Origin: Lachnospiraceae bacterium
GTDB lineage: Bacteria; Bacillota; Clostridia; Lachnospirales; Lachnospiraceae
Assembly: GCA_900754855.1 (NCBI GenBank)
Contig: CAAEEI010000033.1
Coordinates: 1-20,805 of the forward strand
Reading direction: 5' to 3'
DNA length: 20,805 nucleotides
The translations under genes were made by a program, and so were the position numbers. Positions 14,867-20,805 of the stretch are shown in pieces. The notes below the pieces were generated by a model, which searched no databases, was not told the DNA's origin, and was given only the letters and a program-made list of their open reading frames with translations. Numbering within the stretch: the first letter of the stretch is position 1; the number at the start of each line of letters is the position of its first letter.

Positions 14867-15718
14867 TTACAATTTTTCGTCCGCCATCAGATTTTCACAT
14901 TCGCTTAGTCTTGCATAACTCTGTTTCTGCCCTACGGTCAAAAACAGGTAAAGAATCTCGATTACCGTCATTGCTGAAACTCTTGAAAAACAAAACTCGT
15001 TCATAAACAGTTTTTCTCTGGTAGCGGTCTGTATATGATAATCCACCTCTTTTGCAATCGTCGAATTTGGATTATTTGTAATTCCAACGGTGGTACAACC
15101 ATTTTTCTTAGCTGCCCGTACCATCTTCACCACCTGCTTTGATTCGCCCGAATTTGAGATTGCAATTTGTACATCTTTCTTTTTTAAGGTCAGCGCAAAG
15201 GAAAGCTGCGTTTCCCAAATTGTGCCTGCCATGGAAGGAATACCAATCTCATTCAGTTTATACGCCCCATCCAGTGCGACCGGAATCGTATTCCCAACTG
15301 CAACAAACTGAACCATGCCTGCATGCTGAATCTTATTTAAAATCATTTCCAATTGTTTTTCGTCAAAAAGTGAAACGGTCTGTCTCAGCTCTTCAATCTT
15401 ATTGGCCAGAATATTCTGCAATGACTGCCCGATGTCTTTTCTTGAAATATCATTCGAAACCGTAACTTCTTTTTCTCCCATTACCAGTTCCTTCGCCAAA
15501 CTGATTTTTAAATGGTGAAATCCGTCTACTTCACATTTCCGACAAAACCTGGATACTGTAGCTACACTTGTTCCGCTTGCATCTGCCAGATCTCCAATGG
15601 TCATATCGATAACTTCTTTATAATTCTGTAAAATATAAGTGGCGATCTTTTTCTCCTGCTCAAAAAAGCGATCATATCTTATCTGAATAATATCCAGTAC
15701 GGACTGTTGCTTTTCCAT
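14867..15718 (-). CDS. RpiR/MurR family transcriptional regulator
   Basis: A 283-residue regulator with an N-terminal RpiR helix-turn-helix (about 1-75; IGDLADASGTSVATVSRFCRK is the recognition region) and a C-terminal SIS sugar-phosphate-binding domain (about 105-240; VQFVAVGNTIPVALDGAY, VQIAISNSGESKQVV, TVGITNNP). The start at 15718 follows GGAGGAG at 6-7 nt; longer in-frame starts at 15733 and 15760 lack this. It sits upstream of the PTS operon on the same strand but has its own promoter and terminator. Matching palindromes in its own promoter and in the PTS promoter suggest autoregulation and control of the operon by an intracellular sugar phosphate. It is the last gene of element B, about 130 bp from the right junction. 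Confidence 0.92.
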   Translation of the reverse strand: MEKQQSVLDIIQIRYDRFFEQEKKIATYILQNYKEVIDMTIGDLADASGTSVATVSRFCRKCEVDGFHHLKISLAKELVMGEKEVTVSNDISRKDIGQSLQNILANKIEELRQTVSLFDEKQLEMILNKIQHAGMVQFVAVGNTIPVALDGAYKLNEIGIPSMAGTIWETQLSFALTLKKKDVQIAISNSGESKQVVKMVRAAKKNGCTTVGITNNPNSTIAKEVDYHIQTATREKLFMNEFCFSRVSAMTVIEILYLFLTVGQKQSYARLSECENLMADEKL

Positions 15719-15733
15719 AATTTTCTCCTCCAT

Positions 15734-15784
15734 GAAAATTATTTTCGTTTTTCTTATCATATATCACTTTGTTCGATTTATCAA
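15734..15784 (-). promoter_or_regulatory. Promoter and operator of the RpiR-family regulator
   Basis: On the minus strand TTGATA (15779-15784), a 17-bp spacer and TATGAT (15756-15761). Just downstream at 15734-15748 is GAAAATTATTTTCG, matching the two PTS operators. This position fits autorepression. Confidence 0.7.
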
Positions 15785-15832
15785 TGCAAACTTTCCACAT
15801 AAATTTTATCCCCTGCAAAACAGTCCTCTTTT

Positions 15833-15852
15833 GTTACATCCATATGCACGGA
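15833..15852. other. Right junction of element B (attR-like)
   Basis: Element B ends and recombinase A resumes here. GTTAC (15833-15837), TG (15845-15846) and GG (15850-15851) match the left junction at the same 13,619-bp offset. From CAC (15847) onward the reading HGCLVVNPEEARQ is normal recombinase sequence; before it the frame is not recombinase-like. Confidence 0.75.
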
Positions 15853-16476
15853 TGTCTTGTGGTGAATCCGGAGGAAGCAAGACAGGTTCGGGAACTTTTT
15901 CTACGTTTCGCCAACGGCCATTCTCTTCGCGACTGCTGGCGTTATATGCAGCAATATACGAATAAGTACGGCAACTGGAAAAGCGAGACGCTTGTACGCA
16001 ATGTACTGAAAAATGAGGTCTACATTGGCCGGGTAAAATTTCAGGGGAAATCTTATGCCGGCCGGCATTCCCCTATCATTGAAGACGACATTTTCCGTCA
16101 GGTTCAGGAAAAACTTAACGCCGGCCGGTCTTCTTCCGGCGCCAGAACGCTGCTGTCCGGCCTTCTTTTTTGCGGCTGCTGCGGAGCGCGTTTTTACGGT
16201 GAACACGGCAATTACTCCTGCTGCAGCCGCACCAGAGGCGATCGTCGTTATGTGACTGCCGCCCATTGTAAAAATAAAAAATGGAAAATTCCTCACCTGG
16301 ACGCTCTGGTTTTGCATTGCATCCGACAACAGGAAAAATACCCGGACTGCCCTTCTACAGACTCGCCTCTGCCTCTCCGCCGTCAATGGATACAGTCCAT
16401 TGTTGAAAAAATTATCCTTAACGAAGAGCAGGTAACGATTGTATTTTTGGATGGTTCTTCCTATGGCACGCCATGA
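15847..16476 (+). pseudogene. Recombinase A, C-terminal part (separated by element B)
   Basis: These 209 codons continue the protein begun at 1739-2227. HGCLVVNPEEARQVRELFLRFANGH begins the DNA-binding recombinase domain, NVLKNEVYIGRVKFQGKSY closes it, and the zinc ribbon has GLLFCGCCGARFYG with later cysteines in CCSRTRG and AAHCKNKKW. The final segment (RRQWIQSIVEKIILNEEQVTIVF) is the usual C-terminal strand-helix end. The coiled-coil part is short, giving a compact 372-residue enzyme after rejoining. No start codon with a ribosome site precedes this part, so it is probably not translated while B is present. Its stop lies 53 bp before the right repeat of element A. Confidence 0.92.
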
Positions 16477-16529
16477 GAGATTGTTTCAACGTTCTCTGTC
16501 CTGATCACAGATTTACAGGAAAATCAACT

Positions 16530-16546
16530 CCATGTGCATGGGCTTT
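16530..16546 (+). repeat. Right attachment repeat of element A (17-bp direct repeat)
   Basis: This copy is identical to 686-702. feoB resumes within it. Joining the element ends would place ACAGGA (16515-16520) and TCCTGT (704-709) as inverted arms around the CCATG-TG-CATGG core, as expected of an excised attP site. Confidence 0.9.
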
Positions 16547-17383
16547 GGGTGTAATGCGGCCGGCGTTGTCGGATGCCGCATCATTGATTCGCCCCGGGAA
16601 CGGTTGCTGGCGATCCTTACTAATAATTTCGTGCCATGCAACGGACGCTTTCCTACCCTGATTGCCCTGATCACCATGTTTTTCCTTGGAACTTCCCATG
16701 GCGTATTTTCGTCCATACTATCGGCGCTTCTACTGACCGGCGTCATTGTTCTGGGGGTAGGCATGACTTTTTTCGTCACCCGCCTGCTTTCCGCCACGAT
16801 TCTTAAAGGAATGCCTTCCTCTTTTACGCTGGAACTTCCGCCCTACCGGAGGCCGCAAATCGGGCAGGTCATTGTTCGTTCCTTTACAGACCGTACTCTT
16901 TTTGTCCTGAAAAGAGCTATAGCGGTAGCTGCTCCTGCTGGTATGTTGATCTGGGTCATGGCCAATGTCACTGTCGGCAGCCTGAGTCTTCTTAATCTGT
17001 GCGCAGATTTTCTTGATCCTTTTGCACGATTAATGGGACTGGATGGTGTGATTCTCATGGCATTTATCCTGGGCTTTCCGGCCAACGAGATCGTCATTCC
17101 CATCATTATCATGGCCTATCTGGCCGAAGGCAGTCTCATGGAAATGTCCAGTCTCGTACAGATGCGTCAACTTTTTATCGCTCACGGCTGGACCTGGGTC
17201 ACCGCCATCTGTACCATGACTTTTTCTCTCATGCACTGGCCCTGTTCCACCACTCTGCTGACCATAAAAAAAGAAACCGGAAGCCTGAAATGGACTTTTC
17301 TTGCCGCTGCTCTTCCGACCTTGCTCGGCATCTTATGCTGCATGGTCATCCACTTTGCGGCTTCCCTTTTGTTTCCCTTGTAG
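16530..17383 (+). pseudogene. feoB: feoB, right part: C-terminal membrane domain
   Basis: After the shared repeat the text reads MCMGFGCNAAGVVGCRIIDSP, then LAILTNNFVPCNGRFPTLIALITMFF, the highly conserved core of FeoB with its metal-binding cysteine motifs. About 250 residues with six to seven membrane segments follow, including GFPANEIVIPIIIMAYL and the C-terminal MTFSLMHWPCSTTLLTIKKETGS. The frame is intact to the TAG at 17381-17383 with no decay, so the disruption is recent or reversible. An ATG at 16532 has only a weak AGGA 11 nt upstream, so independent translation is doubtful. Confidence 0.95.
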
Positions 17384-17481
17384 TTTTTTGTTCGTCCGTA
17401 CGTTTTTACACGTTTTTTTATGAAATTCTTTGGTTATCGTCAGATTTCTTATAAAAATCGTCAGAATTTCGTGAGAAAGTT

Positions 17482-17606
17482 TTGACACTCTGGACACAAA
17501 TTCATTGTATACTACACTCATCAAAACAAAGAACTTGTTTTGATCGTCATAGATTTTTTCATACTTTTCTCTCTTAAAAAAGGCGCGGATGACAGCGCCT
17601 TTTTTT
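17482..17606 (+). ncRNA. Candidate small RNA downstream of feoB, with promoter
   Basis: TTGACA (17482-17487) and TATACT (17508-17513) lie 20 bp apart, longer than usual. The predicted RNA starts near 17519 with a 9-bp hairpin (ATCAAAACA/TGTTTTGAT, 7-base loop), followed by the 25-nt segment at 17549-17573 containing GATTTTTTCATACTTTTC, and a terminator (GGCGC/GCGCC plus seven T). The RNA would be about 90 nt. The next gene downstream is on the other strand, so this is not a leader for a coding gene. The same order with the identical 25-nt segment is found in element A at 1556-1655. I do not recognise a published family. An independently transcribed regulatory RNA is the best reading. Confidence 0.65.
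17576..17606 (+). terminator. Terminator of the small RNA downstream of feoB
   Basis: AAAAAAGGCGC (17576-17586) and GCGCCTTTTTTT (17595-17606) form a strong stem around GGATGACA, ending in seven T. Confidence 0.9.
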
Positions 17607-17754
17607 GTTGCACAGAGATTCCCGGCAAAAATAAGGCGTTCTGCCTGCGGAACACTCACGTGAGCACGGTCGCATCAGCGACACCTTCTTCTTGCGCCAG
17701 TGTGCATCTCCCGGAGTTTTTTATTTAACAGGAAATGGCGTAATTTTCCATCAG

Positions 17755-17786
17755 ACAAAAAAACGGTAACATTAAAATGTCACCGT
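17755..17786 (-). terminator. Terminator of the phosphate two-component operon
   Basis: On the minus strand ACGGTGACATT pairs with AATGTTACCGT (11 pairs, one G-T), followed by seven T. The stem overlaps the last codons and stop of the histidine kinase gene. Confidence 0.85.
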
Positions 17787-19085
17787 AATTTCTGTTCCTT
17801 TTCCCACATCACTTTTTAATTTAATCGAAGCATTATGAAGCGCCACCACATGTTTGACGATGGCCAGACCAAGTCCGGTTCCTCCGGTCTGCTTCGAACG
17901 ACTTTTATCCACCCGGTAAAAACGTTCAAATACCCTTTCCTGATGCTCTTTGGGAATACCGATTCCGGTGTCCCGCACCCGCAAAAAAGGATGTCCCTGT
18001 TCCGTACCTACTTCTACAACTACATTTCCATTTTCGTTATTGTAGCGAATGGCATTATTACAGAGATTATCAATAAGTTCGGCAATCATCTCTCTGTTGG
18101 CATTGATCGTAGTGGACACCCCGATGGAAACGATGGCCACATCCCTTTTTCTGGCATACATCTTCAGATTGTCCACACATTTTTCCGCCAGTTCATTGAG
18201 ATCAAAGGTTTCCGCACTGTCTTGTTGAACATTGTTGTCCAGTTCCGACAATCGTATCGTATCGTTGATTAACAACAGCAAACGTTCGGCATTCTGCCGG
18301 ATTTTTGAGGAAAACTGCGCCACTTCCTCGTGGGGAATCATATCGTTTTCCATCAGCTCGGCATAGCCGGATATAGCCGTAAGCGGAGTCTTTAACTCAT
18401 GGGAGACGTTGGCTGTAAAATCCTGCCGCATTCTGGCGGCTTCCAGAATATCCGTATGCTGCTTTCTGATGGTCTGCGCAATAGGCACCAGTTCCTTATA
18501 AGGCGGAACTACGGCATAATCATCGATATTCTTTGCCATTTCTTCAATTGGCGCAATGATGCTTCTGGTCATCAGGCGGGCCAGCATAATGCATAAGATA
18601 ACCATGGCTACCATGGTTGCCGCCGCCAGCGGGACTATGCTCTTTAGAATGCTCCAAAGATTTTCTTCTTCTTTGGACACCCGAAGCACCGATCCGTTAT
18701 CCAGTCGAAGCGCATAATAAAATGTACTTTTATTTAAAGTCTCCGACTTTCTGACGGCCTCTCCCGCACCTTCCTTCAGCGCATGACGAATTTCCGGTCT
18801 GTCCAGATGATTTTCCATCTTATCCTGATCGGCGCCATTATCATATAATACGATTCCATCCTCATTGATCCAGGTCACACGGAGATTTTTAATGTCAAAA
18901 TGAAAACCGGTCTGGTTTTCTTTCTGAAACATTTCAGTATTTTTCATCATCACTGCCGTTGTCCGCAGATCACCCTTAACCTGATCCTTATAAACATTGT
19001 AAAAAAAGGTAAACATGATAACCATCGTAACAAAAATGGACAAAACCGCTATACCGATCAGCTGTAAATTAATCTTACGTTTCAT
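17772..19085 (-). CDS. phoR: PhoR-like sensor histidine kinase
   Basis: A 437-residue membrane sensor kinase. There is an N-terminal membrane segment (IGIAVLSIFVTMVIMFTFF), an extracytoplasmic sensor region (about 35-150), a second membrane segment (IVPLAAATMVAMVILCIML), and a HAMP-like linker. The kinase core has FTANVSHELKTPLTAISGYAE with the phosphorylated histidine, the N box NLCNNAIRYN, DTGIGIP and GTGLGLAIV. All catalytic boxes are intact. The gene starts 3 bp after the stop of the response regulator gene. With the PhoB-like regulator and a Na/Pi-PhoU gene upstream, a role in phosphate sensing is likely, although the sensor region does not prove the signal. Confidence 0.9.
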   Translation of the reverse strand: MKRKINLQLIGIAVLSIFVTMVIMFTFFYNVYKDQVKGDLRTTAVMMKNTEMFQKENQTGFHFDIKNLRVTWINEDGIVLYDNGADQDKMENHLDRPEIRHALKEGAGEAVRKSETLNKSTFYYALRLDNGSVLRVSKEEENLWSILKSIVPLAAATMVAMVILCIMLARLMTRSIIAPIEEMAKNIDDYAVVPPYKELVPIAQTIRKQHTDILEAARMRQDFTANVSHELKTPLTAISGYAELMENDMIPHEEVAQFSSKIRQNAERLLLLINDTIRLSELDNNVQQDSAETFDLNELAEKCVDNLKMYARKRDVAIVSIGVSTTINANREMIAELIDNLCNNAIRYNNENGNVVVEVGTEQGHPFLRVRDTGIGIPKEHQERVFERFYRVDKSRSKQTGGTGLGLAIVKHVVALHNASIKLKSDVGKGTEITVTF

Positions 19086-19088
19086 CGT

Positions 19089-19760
19089 CTACTCCATCAC
19101 ATAACCGACATTTCGCACTGTTTTAATGTGGTTTCCATTTTCCCCCAGTTTTTTCCGCAGGGTTTTGATATGCATATCGACCGTACGGGATTCTCCTTCA
19201 AACTCCGTATCCCATACTCTCTGCATGATCATTTCTCTGGTCATGACAATGCCCGCATTACGCATCAGCAATTTTAACAGCTCATATTCTTTATAGGTCA
19301 GTTCCACCGCTTCATTTTGTACATAGGCCAGATGTCTTTCATCATCGAGAAAAACATCGCCGATGGTCATATATTTATTATCCATCTGTTCAACAGTTCT
19401 GCGGAGCACTGCCTTCACCCTGGTGATAAACTCAATGATGGAAAAAGGTTTGCGAATATAATCATCGGCGCCAATATCCAGACCTCTGATCATATCAATC
19501 TCCGAAGTTTTTGCCGTCACCATGATCACCGGGACTTTTCTGGTGATGGGATTTTGCCGGATTTTCTTGACGATTTCATACCCATCTTCATCGGGAAGCA
19601 TCACGTCAAGAATCGCAAGGTCAGGCACCTTTTCCTTGATCTTTTTATAAAACTGAGCCGCGTTATCAAAGGTATACACCTTATGTCCGCTGTTCTTCAG
19701 CGCAATCGACTCAATCTCCTGAATGTTTGTATCGTCTTCCACAACATAAATTACTGCCAT
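19089..19760 (-). CDS. phoB: PhoB-like response regulator (OmpR family)
   Basis: A 223-residue regulator with a receiver domain (VVEDDTN acidic pair, phospho-acceptor in LAILDVMLPDEDG, KPF lysine) and a C-terminal winged helix (LTYKEYELLKLLMRN, ESRTVDMHIKTLRKKLG, VRNVGYVME), the normal OmpR/PhoB layout and length. Start at 19760 (MAVIYVVEDD) is chosen because AAGGAAG lies just upstream; the frame extends 13 codons further without support. It is followed at 3 bp by its partner kinase. The neighbouring Na/Pi-PhoU gene points to control of phosphate uptake. Confidence 0.92.
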   Translation of the reverse strand: MAVIYVVEDDTNIQEIESIALKNSGHKVYTFDNAAQFYKKIKEKVPDLAILDVMLPDEDGYEIVKKIRQNPITRKVPVIMVTAKTSEIDMIRGLDIGADDYIRKPFSIIEFITRVKAVLRRTVEQMDNKYMTIGDVFLDDERHLAYVQNEAVELTYKEYELLKLLMRNAGIVMTREMIMQRVWDTEFEGESRTVDMHIKTLRKKLGENGNHIKTVRNVGYVME

Positions 19761-19847
19761 AGTTTCTTCCTTCTTGCCTATATGGCTGCCGACGGTCACC
19801 AGATCGAAGATCCGCCGGCAGACTGCGGCTTCCTGACCCGGACAGCG

Positions 19848-20805
19848 TTAATCCTGTTTTCCGGAATGTCTGCTTTCTGGCAGAGAATATTTCTCCTTAT
19901 ATTCCAGATATTCTTTCCGGAAATCTTCATCTTTTTGATTTAATTCATTAACATATTCATGGGTTTCCATACCGCCTTCATTGATCTGCAGCAGATATAA
20001 GGCAATATTCGAACAGTGGTCAGCTACACGTTCAAAGTTGGTAGAAATATCAGACAGAATAAATCCAAGTTCGATGGTACATTTGCCCTGACGCAGACGA
20101 CTGATATGTCTGCGTTTTTCTTCCATATTCAGATGATCCACTACTTCTTCCAACGGCTCGATCTCTTTTGCTCTTTCCAGATCTCCGGTTTCAAAAACTT
20201 CCACAGAAAGAGTCAGAATCTCAATGATGGCATTGGAGAATACCACCAGCTCTTCTCTGGCTTTTTCTGAGAATTTCAATTCTTTTTTATACATTTCTTC
20301 TGCTGCTTCTTTAATGTTTACCGCATAATCAGAGATTCGCTCAAAATCACCGATACAATGCAGCAACACGGAAACGGTACGGCTTTCTTTCTGGGAAAGA
20401 TTCTGACCGGAAAGCTTAAGCATATATGTGCCCATAGCATCCTCACACTTGTCCACCCAGTCTTCCAGTTCATCGACCCGCTCTGCTTTTTTCTCATCAT
20501 ATTTCGTCAACAGCTCAATGGCCAAAATCATTGCTTTCTTCGCTGTTTTTGCCATTTTCACTGCCACAACTTGACACTCTTCAATGGCAAGACCCGGTTT
20601 ATCCAGAAAACGCTCATCCAGTCGTGCATAATCTGCACCGGAAACTTGTTCGTCTTCTTCGCTTTTTTTCTCTGGAATAAGGAGATATGCCACTTTTTCC
20701 AGCATATTGGCAAACGGGAATAACAAAATCGTCGCACCAATGTTAAAGCAACTGTGAATTACCGCAATGCCTGCCGCACTGGCTGCTGTTTCCAGAAAAG
20801 CGAAA
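19848..20805 (-). CDS. Na/Pi-cotransporter-PhoU fusion protein (5' end outside the window)
   Basis: The frame is open to the right edge; its N-terminal transporter part lies outside. The last transporter residues visible (AGIAVIHSCFNIGATILLFPFANMLEKVAYLLIP) match the Na+/phosphate symporter family, which imports or exports phosphate with sodium. From about position 20640 leftward come two helical PhoU-like repeats (for example LLHCIGDFERISDYAVNIKEAA and LSDISTNFERVADHCSNIALYLL), the metal-binding ERxxD-type motifs of PhoU. The gene lies 87 bp before the PhoB-like gene on the same strand, probably in one operon, so it likely links phosphate transport to PhoR/PhoB signalling. Confidence 0.9.
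   Translation of the reverse strand, partial: FAFLETAASAAGIAVIHSCFNIGATILLFPFANMLEKVAYLLIPEKKSEEDEQVSGADYARLDERFLDKPGLAIEECQVVAVKMAKTAKKAMILAIELLTKYDEKKAERVDELEDWVDKCEDAMGTYMLKLSGQNLSQKESRTVSVLLHCIGDFERISDYAVNIKEAAEEMYKKELKFSEKAREELVVFSNAIIEILTLSVEVFETGDLERAKEIEPLEEVVDHLNMEEKRRHISRLRQGKCTIELGFILSDISTNFERVADHCSNIALYLLQINEGGMETHEYVNELNQKDEDFRKEYLEYKEKYSLPESRHSGKQD

Larger units (their letters stand above)
2226..15846. mobile_element. Element B: 13.6-kb metabolic island inserted in recombinase A
   Basis: Removing 13,619 bp joins GYDYV (left) to HGCLVVNPEEARQV (right) and yields one continuous 372-codon serine recombinase. This defines the insertion without any outside comparison. The element has its integrase at the left edge reading outward, and carries a GGDEF protein, a MATE exporter, a riboswitch-controlled lysine transporter and a PTS sugar operon with regulator. 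No relaxase, type IV secretion, replication or phage genes are seen. It therefore looks like an integrase-only genomic island that would depend on other elements for transfer between cells. Confidence 0.88.
686..16546. mobile_element. Element A: serine-recombinase element inserted in feoB (contains element B)
   Basis: The two halves of feoB are joined in frame if one 17-bp repeat and the 15,827 bp between the repeats are removed (offset 15,844 bp). Element A's own DNA is 703 to about 2227 plus about 15847 to 16529, roughly 2.2 kb. It holds a GH25 lysozyme gene on the minus strand, a small-RNA-like locus and a plus-strand serine recombinase whose 3' end lies near the right repeat. The rest is element B, nested in the recombinase gene. 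The element has no visible genes for transfer, replication or virion structure. It may be a complete miniature element or the end-joined remnant of a prophage, since endolysin and integrase genes often flank prophage ends. Confidence 0.88.
17384..17771. other. Intergenic region downstream of feoB
   Basis: No protein gene is supported. It holds two direct copies of ATCGTCAGA (about 17437-17470), the small-RNA locus (17482-17606), three short hairpins in series (17638-17685) of unknown role, and the terminator of the histidine kinase gene. No convincing terminator directly follows feoB. Confidence 0.6.

Noticed and set aside
1..20805. CRISPR array, tRNA or rRNA genes, phage structural or conjugation genes
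   Set aside because: No regularly spaced repeats, no tRNA cloverleaf and no such proteins were seen; in particular neither junction lies at a tRNA gene.
1..20805. The split genes as an assembly artefact
   Set aside because: Two independent genes rejoin in frame at sites with serine-recombinase features, and an integrase lies at the inner boundary; misjoining would not produce this, though read support was not available to check.

Overview
The window looks like chromosome from a gut Firmicute of the class Clostridia, probably Lachnospiraceae. The protein styles (PhoB/PhoR, Na/Pi-PhoU, NhaC-type lysine transporter, large serine recombinases, GH25 lysozyme), the AAGGAG-type ribosome sites and the hairpin-plus-T-tract terminators support this. 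The genus cannot be read from the sequence.

The main result is a nested insertion. The ferrous-iron transporter gene feoB begins before base 1 and is cut after its MCMGF motif (base 702). It resumes at 16530 with the same motif, followed by GCNAAG, and ends at 17383. The two ends share an exact 17-bp direct repeat (686-702 and 16530-16546), and removing one repeat plus everything between restores feoB in frame. The inserted DNA (element A) carries a GH25 lysozyme gene, a small-RNA locus and a serine recombinase. That recombinase is itself cut: codons 1-163 lie at 1739-2227 and the remaining 209 at 15847-16476. Between them lies a second element (B, 13,619 bp) with its own intact 539-residue serine integrase at its left end. 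Deleting B restores recombinase A in frame. Without B, element A is only 2,225 bp. On this reading B must leave before A can encode its recombinase, and A must leave before feoB is whole.

Element B, left to right: serine integrase (minus); a small protein (minus); a long terminator hairpin; a zinc-ribbon protein and a frameshifted membrane GGDEF protein (minus); a MATE exporter (plus); a lysine riboswitch with its terminator controlling an NhaC-family lysine transporter (plus); then a minus-strand sugar operon (fructose-family PTS EIIABC, RpiA-like isomerase, Gfo/Idh oxidoreductase, HAD phosphatase) and its RpiR-family regulator at the right end. Matching operator-like sequences sit at the PTS promoter and the regulator promoter. 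No conjugation, replication or phage structural genes are visible, so B looks like an integrase-mobilised metabolic island.

Right flank: after feoB comes a short locus with a promoter, 5' hairpin, conserved 25-nt segment and terminator, probably a small RNA. A diverged relative with the identical 25-nt segment lies inside element A. The segment is the reverse complement of a ribosome site followed by AUG-AAA-AAA. Next come PhoR-like and PhoB-like two-component genes and the 3' part of a Na/Pi-cotransporter-PhoU fusion gene that runs off the right edge, together a phosphate-response cluster on the minus strand.
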